From: Hydrococcus rivularis NIES-593
GTDB lineage: Bacteria; Cyanobacteriota; Cyanobacteriia; Cyanobacteriales; Microcystaceae
Assembly (NCBI RefSeq): GCF_001904635.1
Contig: NZ_MRCB01000001.1
Span: 381,667 to 445,666 of the forward strand
Length of the DNA stretch: 64,000 nt
Direction: 5' to 3'
Both the position numbers and the translations under genes were made by a program. Below are positions 17,836-26,686 of this stretch, in pieces. The notes under the pieces were generated by a model, which saw only the letters and a program-made list of their open reading frames with translations, did not search any database and had not been told where the DNA came from. The stretch's first letter is position 1, and each line of letters opens with the position of its first letter.

Positions 17836-19281
17836 TTAGGAAGCCACCGTTTTCGTTTGGGGAGATTCGGGAAACAAACGCGCTAGCGCACCTTTGACGA
17901 AACCTTGTAGAAGTGCGCCCCGTTGATTTTGCTCGAATACCTGTTTGAGCTTTTGTGCCAATTTTTCTGGGTTCAAACCGTCTCCTGAAGCGATACCGAT
18001 TTCTTGTTCTTGGAAATATTCGGTCAGACTTAACCCTGCCAGGCGAGTCAGATAGGCGGCACTGATTCCCTGTACCGCACCGCCGGCAACGTAGGTTATG
18101 GCATTACTTTTCAGTAAGCTGCCGATCGTTTGGGTAGACAGTTCGACTAATCCTAACTGCACCATCAGCTTGCCAATCGTGCCAGAAGCCGCTTTTGCTT
18201 GGGAGAGGGAGAATTTTTGCTGGTAGATGTCGCTCAAATCGACTAGCATTTGAGCGTTAATTGCAGCCGTTGCTAATAAATCGAGGGCAGCAACGGGGTT
18301 GGTAAAGGCGGCGGCAGCGGCAATCCACTGATATTGTTCGATGACGGGAATGGCGCGATCGCGTCTGACTTCATTGAGAATTGTTTTGGCTTGTTGCTTC
18401 AACTCCATTGCTTCTCGCCAAGTCGTTCCCCAGATCAGTTGTTCTCTTTGTTGCATCAGAATTTGCTTGAGGCGATCGCGCAACGCGCCGATTTCTGCTG
18501 GTGGGTTTTCCATCCATTCTTGTACGGAACCATCGTCTCGATGTTGTCTAACTTTCACTGGGTTGGGAGCGGCAGCGATCGCGATAACATTTTCAAGGGG
18601 GAGAATCTCTCTGACTCGCTGCTGCAATTGTTGTAAGATTTCTTCCCGTTCTTGGGGAAGGTATTGGTCTTGTTTGTTAAATAGCAGGACGATTTGCTGA
18701 TGGGATCCTCTCAGTTGCTCTATGATTTGTCGTTCTGACTCGGTTAAATCTCCACTTGTTAGGAATAATACTAAGTCAGACGCTAAGGCAACTTCTTTGG
18801 CGGCAGCATCGGTTGTATCCGTTTCGGATAAGAAAGCGGCTGTTTCTACCCATTGGAGATTTTCGGCAATCTTTTGGCTTTCCAGAATTTGTTTTAAGGT
18901 GGTTTTGCCGACTTTCTTTCCGCCGGCGATCGCTAGTCGTAATGTTTGCCGCTTAAACGATTCGGGCAATTGAGCGGCTTGTTGTCTTAAGGAGGAGATA
19001 TCTCGATCCGGGGCTTCTGTTGCCAAAGCTGCGATCGCTGCTTCAGCTTGAGCGATTGCCCGATCGACGATTTCTCGTTTTAGAGGCGAAAGTAACTGTA
19101 GGGATTTGCTGCGAGAGGCTTTTTGTTGTAGCATCCAAGAACCCATTCCCAACGCGATCGCTCCTAAAATGCCCCACTCGCCCACTTCGAGCATTTCTTC
19201 GTGAAGACCATCCCACAGCCAGAGTAGGATAGATATGCCGATGCCTGCGACTAAAATCGGCTTGCGTAATTTAACCGCCAT
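17836..19281 (-). CDS. Membrane-anchored dynamin-like GTPase with DUF697 domain
   Basis: Two hydrophobic stretches occupy residues 9-22 and 37-50. A P-loop GTPase domain follows (GGKKVGKTT at 120-128; LLFNKQDQYLP as the G4 NKxD motif). The C-terminal third (SAIPVI... region, TNPVAALDLLATAAINAQML onward) matches DUF697/YcjF, also hydrophobic. Such GTPases sit at the cytoplasmic face of membranes; the role in cyanobacteria is unknown. 481 aa is usual for the cyanobacterial form. It is monocistronic, with a 294-nt upstream gap. Confidence 0.8.
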   Translation of the reverse strand: MAVKLRKPILVAGIGISILLWLWDGLHEEMLEVGEWGILGAIALGMGSWMLQQKASRSKSLQLLSPLKREIVDRAIAQAEAAIAALATEAPDRDISSLRQQAAQLPESFKRQTLRLAIAGGKKVGKTTLKQILESQKIAENLQWVETAAFLSETDTTDAAAKEVALASDLVLFLTSGDLTESERQIIEQLRGSHQQIVLLFNKQDQYLPQEREEILQQLQQRVREILPLENVIAIAAAPNPVKVRQHRDDGSVQEWMENPPAEIGALRDRLKQILMQQREQLIWGTTWREAMELKQQAKTILNEVRRDRAIPVIEQYQWIAAAAAFTNPVAALDLLATAAINAQMLVDLSDIYQQKFSLSQAKAASGTIGKLMVQLGLVELSTQTIGSLLKSNAITYVAGGAVQGISAAYLTRLAGLSLTEYFQEQEIGIASGDGLNPEKLAQKLKQVFEQNQRGALLQGFVKGALARLFPESPQTKTVAS

Positions 19282-19575
19282 TTTTTCTCCCCTACGGTTA
19301 CTCTCGTGAAGATTTTATCTCTATTATGCTACGTCTTAAGGGGCTATCTTTTCTAGTAATCGATAGAAATTGCAACGCTAAGCTTGACTTGCGAAAACTT
19401 TCGCTGATTCTCCCTGACGAACAGATCTTGATAAAAGCATCGAACCTCGATTGATTTTAAATGTCTGTGTCGCAATAAATTTTCCCAACTCCAACTTTCT
19501 GTAGGACAAGCGTTGCAGCACATAACAAATCGATAATATAGCTACATATAATGTTTATCAGTAATAGGAGTTGGC

Positions 19576-19878
19576 ATGTTAGAAGGTCGAATTCAGCAAT
19601 TCAAAGATCGCGATCGCTCTCGCCTTAATTTACTAGGAATTATCTTCACTTCTTTAGGACATGCTAGTAATATGGGAGAAAAAATCAGACGTAGATTGAG
19701 CGAGGATTTTGGCGATCGAGCAATTTTTCAGACAGAAATTCCGCTTAACATTGCGGTGGCAAGAGCTGTTGAAGAATATAAACCCGTCGTTTTAACGGAA
19801 CCTCAATCTCCCGGTGCTAAAGCTTTTTATTGCTTAAGCCATGAATTTTTAGAGAAATTTACTTGTTGGTCGCGATAA
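19576..19878 (+). CDS. Truncated ParA-family protein (C-terminal part only)
   Basis: The 100 residues align with the C-terminal third of ParA/Soj ATPases: LLGIIFTSLGHASNMGEKIR, then DRAIFQTEIPLNIAVARAVE and SPGAKAFYCLSHEFLEK. The Walker A and B motifs are absent, so it cannot bind ATP as ParA does. It nevertheless has its own ATG and an AGGAG 9 nt upstream. It could be a remnant, or a small domesticated protein that interacts with a full ParA. No parB or parS is nearby. Confidence 0.55.
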   Translation: MLEGRIQQFKDRDRSRLNLLGIIFTSLGHASNMGEKIRRRLSEDFGDRAIFQTEIPLNIAVARAVEEYKPVVLTEPQSPGAKAFYCLSHEFLEKFTCWSR

Positions 19879-19979
19879 CCAATTTTTTTTTGCAATAGCT
19901 AAGTCTTAGAGGACTTTATATTTGGGTCCCTAGAAACTTCTTTCTTGATGAGATCGAGTCAGAATGAAATCGCCTTGAC

Positions 19980-20363
19980 TTATTCAACGCCTAAAACAAA
20001 TTCACGCAATCTAAGCAAACTTAAAGTTTGTCCCAAATTTAACGGCAGCAGAGAAATTCCTTCTAAGCGAGACTGTACCCATCCCTCTCCCCAAGACCAT
20101 TCGTGATATCCATCGATTCCCTGACTCAATAACAAGCGCAAATAGTTTTTATCTACCACTTCTACTTGGTGATGGATAGAAAATGGTCCTATCCAGCTCG
20201 TAAAAACTAATCCTGAATGTAATTTTTCTGGCAATCCTGGAGAAAAACGCTGGGGAAAAAGCCATTGTTTCAGTTTGCTCGTATTGAGCAAGCTATCTCG
20301 GATTGTACTTTCATTAGCTTCTAACTCGATGCGGAGATGGCTTTGTTGGAAAGTTCCGAACAT
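19980..20363 (-). CDS. SRPBCC-fold family protein
   Basis: 127 residues with the beta-rich helix-grip pattern of SRPBCC/START-like proteins seen in cyanobacteria: an N-terminal strand-helix (RIELEANESTIRDSLLNTSK), middle strands (SGLVFTSWIGPFSIHHQVEV) and a C-terminal helix (LNLGQTLSLLRLREFV). These proteins bind hydrophobic ligands, but this group has no assigned ligand. No signal peptide. It stands just downstream of desC copy 1 on the same strand, separated by a terminator. Confidence 0.6.
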   Translation of the reverse strand: MFGTFQQSHLRIELEANESTIRDSLLNTSKLKQWLFPQRFSPGLPEKLHSGLVFTSWIGPFSIHHQVEVVDKNYLRLLLSQGIDGYHEWSWGEGWVQSRLEGISLLPLNLGQTLSLLRLREFVLGVE

Positions 20364-20423
20364 ATTGACGCAATGCGATCGTTTAGCATTTTTATTGTAA
20401 CCATATCCAAAAAATTAAAAATC

Positions 20424-20460
20424 AAAACCCCTCTTCATCGCTTAACTTCATGAAGAAGGG
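20424..20460 (-). terminator. Intrinsic terminator downstream of desC copy 1
   Basis: On the minus strand CCCTTCTTCAT (20450-20460) pairs with ATGAAGAGGGG (20428-20438) with one wobble pair, followed by TTTTGATTTTT. Confidence 0.75.
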
Positions 20461-20493
20461 CTTTGAGATTGTAAGGTTATTTACAATAAATTC

Positions 20494-21312
20494 CTATTGC
20501 TTTGGCGCTAACTTAACATTTTTGGCCAACCCAAGAATTTGTAGAACTCGAATCGTCATCCAAGTGAGATCGATTTCCCACCACTCCAAACCGTGACGTG
20601 CTGAATATTGATAGGCATGATGATTGTTGTGCCATCCTTCGCCAAAAGTTAGTAGGGCAACCCACCAACAGTTTCTTGAATTATCGTTAGATTCATAACT
20701 TTGATAGCCAAATTTGTGAGTGGCGCTGTTAACAAACCATGTGAAATGAAATACGACCACTAAGCGCACAAAAATTCCCCAAATCACAAATGACCAACCG
20801 CCCCACCAATAGAGCAGTAATCCTAAGACAATTTGAATGGGAATGAAATATTTTTCACAAAATTGATAGAAAGGATCGTCTTGGATATCTTTGGTGTAGC
20901 GAGGAATATCTTCTTTTACGGAAGCATTTTCCCATAACATCCAACCGAGATGGCTCCACCAAAAACCTTTATTAGAATCGTGGGGATCTAATTCGGTATC
21001 GGAATATTTATGATGGATTCGATGTCCGCCAATCCAATAAAGTGGACCACCCTGACAGGCGAGCGTACCACAAAAAACTAGGACATACTCTAACCATTTG
21101 GGAACTTCAAAACTTCGGTGAGAAACTAAGCGATGAAATCCTAATGTAATTCCTATGCAAGCAGTTAGCCAGTAAAGCAAGAAAGCAACTCCTACGGCTC
21201 CCCAACTAAAGTTACCAGGAAATAAAGCGAGTAAGGCTACCAGATGAATCGTAGCCATGTAAATAATAATGCTCCAAGCAGGAGAAAGTTTGTCAGATGT
21301 GGCAACAGTCAT
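20494..21312 (-). CDS. desC: Acyl-lipid delta-9 desaturase DesC, copy 1
   Basis: The enzyme inserts the first double bond (delta-9) into acyl chains of membrane lipids, using ferredoxin. The three histidine clusters of the family are present: HRLVSHRS, HRIHHKYSD and HNNHHAYQYS. Hydrophobic segments precede and follow the second cluster. The gene is the downstream member of a tandem pair with the gene at 21390-22217; protein sequences differ at only a few sites (for example M19/I19 and FHFTW/FHVTW) and at the last residues. Length (272 aa) is normal. Confidence 0.93.
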   Translation of the reverse strand: MTVATSDKLSPAWSIIIYMATIHLVALLALFPGNFSWGAVGVAFLLYWLTACIGITLGFHRLVSHRSFEVPKWLEYVLVFCGTLACQGGPLYWIGGHRIHHKYSDTELDPHDSNKGFWWSHLGWMLWENASVKEDIPRYTKDIQDDPFYQFCEKYFIPIQIVLGLLLYWWGGWSFVIWGIFVRLVVVFHFTWFVNSATHKFGYQSYESNDNSRNCWWVALLTFGEGWHNNHHAYQYSARHGLEWWEIDLTWMTIRVLQILGLAKNVKLAPKQ

Positions 21313-22227
21313 GCAATAACCTAGAAAAAAAAATGGAAAAAATCGCGTTTTTAACGCGAAATAAATAGGGTATTTAGCTATGAAAAAACTTAGTCGCTCG
21401 ATCGCGTTGGCGCTAACTTAACATTTTTGGCCAACCCAAGAATTTGTAGAACTCGAATCGTCATCCAAGTGAGATCGATTTCCCACCACTCCAAACCGTG
21501 ACGTGCTGAATATTGATAGGCATGATGATTGTTGTGCCATCCTTCGCCAAAAGTTAGTAGGGCAACCCACCAACAGTTTCTTGAATTATCGTTAGATTCA
21601 TAACTTTGATAGCCAAATTTGTGAGTGGCGCTGTTAACAAACCAAGTCACGTGAAATACGACCACTAAGCGCACAAAAATTCCCCAAATTACAAACGACC
21701 AACCGCCCCACCAGTAAAGCAGTAATCCTAAGACAATTTGAATGGGAATGAAATATTTTTCACAAAATTGATAGAAAGGATCGTCTTGGATATCTTTGGT
21801 GTAGCGAGGAATATCTTCTTTTACGGAAGCATTTTCCCATAACATCCAACCGAGATGGCTCCACCAAAAACCTTTATTAGAATCGTGGGGATCTAATTCG
21901 GTATCGGAATATTTATGATGGATTCGATGTCCGCCAATCCAATAAAGTGGACCACCCTGACAGGCGAGCGTACCACAAAAAACTAGGACATACTCTAACC
22001 ATTTGGGAACTTCAAAACTTCGGTGAGAAACTAAGCGATGAAATCCTAATGTAATTCCTATGCAAGCAGTTAGCCAGTAAAGCAAGAAAGCAACTCCTAC
22101 GGCTCCCCAGCTAAAGTTACCAGGAAATAAAGCGAGTAAGGCTATCAGATGAACCGTAGCTATGTAAATAATAATGCTCCAAGCAGGAGAAAGTTTGTCA
22201 GATGTGGCAACAGTCATGCAATAACCT
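20502..22227. repeat. Tandem duplication of the desC gene
   Basis: The two desC copies align at a constant offset of 905 nt without any gap from 20502/21407 to just upstream of each start codon (GCATGAC with AGGTTATT before it). Only scattered substitutions separate them. The 77-nt spacer between copies is unrelated to the flanks. Confidence 0.9.
21390..22217 (-). CDS. desC: Acyl-lipid delta-9 desaturase DesC, copy 2
   Basis: This is the promoter-proximal member of the tandem pair and has the same three histidine clusters (HRLVSHRS, HRIHHKYSD, HNNHHAYQYS). It is 275 residues; its C-terminus (LAPTRSSD) differs from copy 1 (LAPKQ) because the homology ends six codons before the stop. The long upstream gap to 22435 probably carries the cold- or light-responsive promoter usual for desaturases, although no specific box was recognised. 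Whether copy 1 has its own promoter in the 77-nt spacer is unclear. Confidence 0.93.
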   Translation of the reverse strand: MTVATSDKLSPAWSIIIYIATVHLIALLALFPGNFSWGAVGVAFLLYWLTACIGITLGFHRLVSHRSFEVPKWLEYVLVFCGTLACQGGPLYWIGGHRIHHKYSDTELDPHDSNKGFWWSHLGWMLWENASVKEDIPRYTKDIQDDPFYQFCEKYFIPIQIVLGLLLYWWGGWSFVIWGIFVRLVVVFHVTWFVNSATHKFGYQSYESNDNSRNCWWVALLTFGEGWHNNHHAYQYSARHGLEWWEIDLTWMTIRVLQILGLAKNVKLAPTRSSD

Positions 22228-22435
22228 AAAATGGAATTTTCGTCGAAAAAGATAGGAAATTCAGTGATGTAAATCTTTGCTCGAAGAACTTAATACATAA
22301 GTTGGTAAATATGACAAGCAATTTAAGATTTTATTTACATAACTGAATGAGAAAAAACCTTTATTGATTTGACCCAGGGGTAGGTTGGGGTATTAAATCA
22401 ATAATCGGCAACAAAATTTTACTTTCACTGAGTAA

Positions 22436-23668
22436 ATGGACGATTTATCGTTACTTAAAGCGGCAGAAACAGCCCTCTTACCGATTTTTTCTGAAATTGA
22501 CACCCAGGTCAAGCAAAATCTCAAAAAAGTTCTGGAAGCTTTTCGCAGCTATCGAGTTGGCGTTCATCATTTCTCCAGCGTGAGCGGTTATGGACACGAC
22601 GACCTCGGACGGGAGACGCTGGACAAAGTTTTTGCTCGCGCGATGGGAGCAGAAGCTGCTGCCGTGCGGGTACAGTTTGTATCGGGAACTCACGCGATCG
22701 CATGTGCTTTGTTCGGCGTGCTTCGCCCTGGAGACGAAATGCTAGCCGTCGCAGGCGCACCCTACGATACCCTCGAAGAAGTCATTGGTCTGCGAGGCAT
22801 CGCTCAAGGTTCCCTCGCTGAGTTTAACATTAAATATCGGGAATTAGCCCTAACCAAAAGAGGGACGATAGATTGGCAAGCGCTTAACACTGCGGTAAAA
22901 GACAATACCCGTCTGGTATTAATTCAGCGTTCCTGCGGCTATTCCTGGCGACAGAGTTTATCGATTGAGGAAATAGAAAAGATTATTCATCTAGTCAAAC
23001 AACAAAATCCCAATACCGTTTGCTTTGTCGATAATTGTTACGGAGAATTTATCGAAGATCGAGAACCGACAGATGTAGGGGCAGATCTAATGGCAGGTTC
23101 TCTGATTAAAAATCCGGGGGGAACCATCGTCACGGCAGGGGGCTATATTGCAGGAAAAGAAGAATTGGTAGAAGCAGCGGCATGTCGTTTGACGGCACCC
23201 GGAATTGGCAGCAGTGGCGGGGCAACTTTTGACCAAAATCGCTTGCTATTTCAGGGTTTATTCCTAGCACCGCAAATGGTCGGCGAAGCAATGAAAGGCA
23301 GTCATCTCATTGCCTATGTTTTTGATAAATTGGGCTATCCTGTGAACCCGCCGCCGCTGGTTCCCCGTCGGGATGTTATTCAAGCGATTCAATTGGGTTC
23401 GCCAGAAAAGCTAATTGCCTTCTGTCGGGCGATTCAACGTTATTCTCCCGTCGGTTCTTATCTAGACCCCGTTCCCGCAGAAATGCCAGGATATGAGAGT
23501 CAGTTAGTCATGGCTGGCGGAACGTTTATCGATGGGAGTACCTCTGAATTTTCTGCCGACGGTCCCCTACGAGAGCCTTATATCGTTTTTTGTCAGGGGG
23601 GAACCCATTGGACTCACGTCGCGATCGCGCTAGAATCGGCGATCGAAGCAGTGGGAAAAGCAGGCTAG
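22436..23668 (+). CDS. Methionine gamma-lyase family / aluminium-resistance-type PLP protein
   Basis: This is a fold-type I PLP enzyme of the Alum_res (PF06838) family. Conserved patches: HHFSSVSGYGHDDLGRETLD near residue 43, VSGTHAIACALFGVLRPGDE near 84, VDNCYGEF near 199, and the probable PLP lysine in GSLIKNPGGT near 225. The family name comes from aluminium resistance in other bacteria; the true reaction, likely a C-S lyase on a sulfur amino acid, is not established here. Length (410 aa) is normal. It is divergent from desC. Confidence 0.85.
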   Translation: MDDLSLLKAAETALLPIFSEIDTQVKQNLKKVLEAFRSYRVGVHHFSSVSGYGHDDLGRETLDKVFARAMGAEAAAVRVQFVSGTHAIACALFGVLRPGDEMLAVAGAPYDTLEEVIGLRGIAQGSLAEFNIKYRELALTKRGTIDWQALNTAVKDNTRLVLIQRSCGYSWRQSLSIEEIEKIIHLVKQQNPNTVCFVDNCYGEFIEDREPTDVGADLMAGSLIKNPGGTIVTAGGYIAGKEELVEAAACRLTAPGIGSSGGATFDQNRLLFQGLFLAPQMVGEAMKGSHLIAYVFDKLGYPVNPPPLVPRRDVIQAIQLGSPEKLIAFCRAIQRYSPVGSYLDPVPAEMPGYESQLVMAGGTFIDGSTSEFSADGPLREPYIVFCQGGTHWTHVAIALESAIEAVGKAG

Positions 23669-23705
23669 AATCACTTTAATAGGGTTTAACCAGCTTTGGA
23701 TAGTT

Positions 23706-24467
23706 TTGCCAAAACTCATCAAGGCGATCGCGTTTCAGTTTAGTCTGGAGGATAGATTATTTTACAAAAAACCACCAAACATGTCACGTGGGGATCAAAT
23801 TTACGTCTACAGGGAATTAATTAATCTGCAAGGCGTTTACGAACATCACGGGATCGACTGCGGTGATGGGAGTGTCATTCATTATCGCAAACCTAGCGAA
23901 ACTATCGAAAGAACCTCAATAGAAACTTTTACCAGAGGAAATCGAATTTACGTCAGAGAATATCCAATAGGATTTTGTTTTATTGCCGATGTCGTCGTCG
24001 ATCGCGCTCAAAGTCGCTTGGGCGAGAGAAAATACAATTTACTATTCAATAATTGCGAGCATTTTGCGACTTGGTGTAAAACTGGCATTAGCGATAGCAG
24101 ACAAATTAGAGAGTTTGTGCCGATTGCTACTCAACTCAATACCTCTCAATTATACGAACCTCTCAAACAAGCTCTGCGAAGTTCAGATCCCAAAAATGCC
24201 CAACAGATCTTAAATGAAGCTTTGAGGGATATAAAAGTGGTCTGGGACGATATACAACCTCGCTATAAAGCAGCCCTTCAAGAAATAGATGACTGGAATC
24301 GAGTAGCGGTAGAAGCCCTCAAGCTAAATCGAGAAGATTTAGCCAAGGAAGCCCTAAAACGAAAGTTAACCTCTAAAAAACAGGCTGGGGATCTGCAAGA
24401 ACAATTGCAGCAGCTAGCAACAATGACAGAAACGCTGCTCCGTAACAGTCAGAATTTACAACCTTAA
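23706..24467 (+). CDS. LRAT-domain (NlpC/P60-superfamily) protein
   Basis: Residues about 26-125 match the lecithin-retinol-acyltransferase domain. The GDQIYVYR start leads to the catalytic histidine in YEHHGIDCGDGSVIHY and the conserved NNCEHFATWC with the nucleophile cysteine. In animals this thiol fold transfers acyl groups; the bacterial role is unknown but lipid or peptide acyl chemistry is expected. The C-terminal 120 residues are helical and charged. The start is uncertain: TTG at 23706 or ATG at 23781 (MSRGDQ), the second fitting the domain boundary but lacking a good Shine-Dalgarno. Confidence 0.75.
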   Translation: MPKLIKAIAFQFSLEDRLFYKKPPNMSRGDQIYVYRELINLQGVYEHHGIDCGDGSVIHYRKPSETIERTSIETFTRGNRIYVREYPIGFCFIADVVVDRAQSRLGERKYNLLFNNCEHFATWCKTGISDSRQIREFVPIATQLNTSQLYEPLKQALRSSDPKNAQQILNEALRDIKVVWDDIQPRYKAALQEIDDWNRVAVEALKLNREDLAKEALKRKLTSKKQAGDLQEQLQQLATMTETLLRNSQNLQP

Positions 24468-24545
24468 AAAACTTGACCGAGCGGTAAAACTTCAGAATGC
24501 TGCTGATATGATTTTCCTAGAAAAATCCCCCTTAGCTGGAAACGA

Positions 24546-25427
24546 ATGACTTTTTCAAAACTCTCCTTGCCTTCGTGGTTGAACCTATTAGTGCGTCCTA
24601 GCATCTCATCGCAATTGATGCTCTTTGGACTAATTATTACGGTTGTCTTCATCCTGCTAGCAATTTTCTGCCCGCTACTAACCGCTTGGGGACTCATCCC
24701 AGATCCTACCGATTTGTTAAGCAATAACCCTCTCGAACCCCCAGAAAGCCGCCATTGGTTCGGCACGAACGTTCGCGGCTACGACGTATTTGCACGTACC
24801 CTCTATGGTTCTCAAGCGGCGTTAGAAGTCGTTCTTCTCGCTACCACTCTCTCCCTAATTATTGGCGTTCCCTTGGGGTTAATTAGCGGTTATCTCAGCG
24901 GTCGAGTCGATAAAATTCTGCTATTTTTAATGGATACTATTTATACGCTGCCGGGATTGTTGCTGTCGGTGACTCTGGCTTTCGTATTGGGGCGGGGAAT
25001 TTTGAACGTCGCGATCGCAGTTAGCATTTCCTATATCCCCCAATACTATCGTGTCGTTCGCAATCATACGACTAGCGTTAAAACAGAATTGTTCGTCGAA
25101 GCCGCACAAGCGATGGGGGCAACTCCTACTAGAGTTCTCTCCCGCTATCTATTTTTCAACGTCATTCAAAGCGTTCCCGTCCTATTTACCCTCAATGCAG
25201 CAGATGCGATTTTGATTTTGGGAGGACTGGGATTTTTGGGATTGGGACTACCAGAAGAAGTCCCGGAATGGGGGCACGATTTAAAAGAAGCGATGCCAGA
25301 TCTTTCGATCGGAATTTGGTGGACGACTTTGTTTCCCGGTCTTGCCTTGACTTTAATGGTAACGGGATTGTCTTTGTTGGGTGAAGGGTTGAGCGAGATC
25401 TTTAATCCTCGCTTGCACAAAAAATAG
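24546..25427 (+). CDS. ABC transporter permease, DppC/OppC type
   Basis: An integral membrane permease of the peptide/nickel (DppC) class. It shows the N-terminal OppC-N segment (LMLFGLIITVVFILLAIF), the periplasmic HWFGTNVRGYDVFART motif, and the cytoplasmic EAA-like loop EAAQAMGATPTRVLSRY. Five to six membrane segments are evident. The partners (DppB, ATPases, binding protein) are not in the window, which is common in cyanobacteria where these genes are scattered. It ends 7 nt before the phosphorylase gene, so the two may share a transcript. Confidence 0.88.
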   Translation: MTFSKLSLPSWLNLLVRPSISSQLMLFGLIITVVFILLAIFCPLLTAWGLIPDPTDLLSNNPLEPPESRHWFGTNVRGYDVFARTLYGSQAALEVVLLATTLSLIIGVPLGLISGYLSGRVDKILLFLMDTIYTLPGLLLSVTLAFVLGRGILNVAIAVSISYIPQYYRVVRNHTTSVKTELFVEAAQAMGATPTRVLSRYLFFNVIQSVPVLFTLNAADAILILGGLGFLGLGLPEEVPEWGHDLKEAMPDLSIGIWWTTLFPGLALTLMVTGLSLLGEGLSEIFNPRLHKK

Positions 25428-25434
25428 TTAGAAA

Positions 25435-26214
25435 ATGAAACTTTATCACATCGGTTTTGGGACAGAAGATTTAGGCGACAATCCACCCAAGCTAGCATTT
25501 TTATCCGGGGAACCGGAGCGATCGCGCTACATTGCCCAAAACTACTTACGCGATTTTCGTTTATTATCAGACTATCGAGGACTCAATAGCTACTTGGGTT
25601 ATCTATCTAACGGTCAACCCATTTTAGCTGCGACTAGCGGCATGGGCGCGCCTTCTCTTAGTATTGTCGTCAACGAATTGATTCAGGTTGGTATTACCGA
25701 AATTATTCGCATTGGCACATGCGGTTCGATTCAGCCACACGTGCCAATAGGCAGTCTCGTTATCTCCCAAGCCGCTTTATGCCGACAGGGTGCTGCCAAC
25801 GACATTGCCCCTCTAGAGTATCCTGCCGCCGCCGATCCCTTTTTGACCGTCGCTTTGGCGCGATCGGCGCAAGCATTGAAAGTCGATTATCATCTAGGCA
25901 TTACTGCTTCTGTGGATACTTTTTATGAAGGTCAAGAGCGTTATGAATCTTCTGTTAATCCCCATCTGCAACGTTGGCTGCAAGGAATTACTCAAGAATA
26001 TCGAAACTTAAATATTTTGAATTATGAAATGGAAGCAGGAACGTTGTTCAAAATGGCCGGCGTCTATGGCTTTTCTGCTGGCTGTATCTGTGCGGTAGTC
26101 GCTCAACGGACAGAAAAAGAAAGTATCGTTCTAGATAGTAAAAAAGCCGCTGTTGAAAGCGCGATCGCAGTGGCAATGAAAGCAGCACAAAGCGAGTTAG
26201 AGCAATTCCGTTAA
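25435..26214 (+). CDS. Nucleoside phosphorylase (uridine phosphorylase-like)
   Basis: Belongs to the PNP/UDP phosphorylase family: phosphorolysis of a nucleoside to base and ribose-1-phosphate. Visible motifs are the phosphate and ribose site IIRIGTCGSIQPHVPIGS near residue 95, the conserved NYEMEAGTLF near 200 that contacts ribose, and GxGAPS-like SGMGAPSLSIV near 67. The sequence (ASVDTFYEGQ) is closest to uridine phosphorylases, but base specificity is not certain. It starts 7 nt after the permease, hinting at nucleoside or peptide salvage. Confidence 0.85.
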   Translation: MKLYHIGFGTEDLGDNPPKLAFLSGEPERSRYIAQNYLRDFRLLSDYRGLNSYLGYLSNGQPILAATSGMGAPSLSIVVNELIQVGITEIIRIGTCGSIQPHVPIGSLVISQAALCRQGAANDIAPLEYPAAADPFLTVALARSAQALKVDYHLGITASVDTFYEGQERYESSVNPHLQRWLQGITQEYRNLNILNYEMEAGTLFKMAGVYGFSAGCICAVVAQRTEKESIVLDSKKAAVESAIAVAMKAAQSELEQFR

Positions 26215-26332
26215 TGTTGGAATTGGGTACATATATAGTACGAGCATCCCGATCGCATATAGTCTTCTCTGCTTGAGTAAAACGATAGAAATTCGTCTCT
26301 AGAGAACAACAATAATCACTATTAGCTCGACT

Positions 26333-26686
26333 TTACTTGCTGTGAATTGCGTGATTATCCCGATCCTGTGACTGTGAAGGTTCGATCTGATACTTTATTA
26401 GATTGGCGAGATCTTGTAATTGAGCGATCGCTTCTGCGCCTTCTAGTTTCATCAATTCGCGATCGTCGCGCATTTCTGTCCAAGTGATCCCATAATCGGA
26501 CACCAAAAAGCGAATTAAATGATTTTCTCCCAGGCTAACCATAAATGAAGCGCTGTTCATTTGGCTGCCGCAGGTATAACAAGAAGCCAAATAGCCTCGG
26601 TTTTCAAGAACGATCGCCAATGCTTGGAGATTCATTACCAAGTCTCGAACAAATTGACGGTGCTGTTGTGCTAGTCGTGTAAACAC
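26333..26686 (-). CDS. DUF1815 family protein
   Basis: A short cyanobacterium-specific protein of unknown function. It has the family pattern from VFTRLAQQHRQFVRDLVMNL through SCYTCGSQMN to FLVSDYGITWTEM. Start choice: an AGGAGG sits inside the longer open frame (start 26707), 7 nt before a GTG at 26686. That GTG is therefore the real start, giving 117 residues. The CYTC pair could bind a metal or form a disulfide (inference). Gene order gives no functional hint. Confidence 0.8.
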   Translation of the reverse strand: MFTRLAQQHRQFVRDLVMNLQALAIVLENRGYLASCYTCGSQMNSASFMVSLGENHLIRFLVSDYGITWTEMRDDRELMKLEGAEAIAQLQDLANLIKYQIEPSQSQDRDNHAIHSK

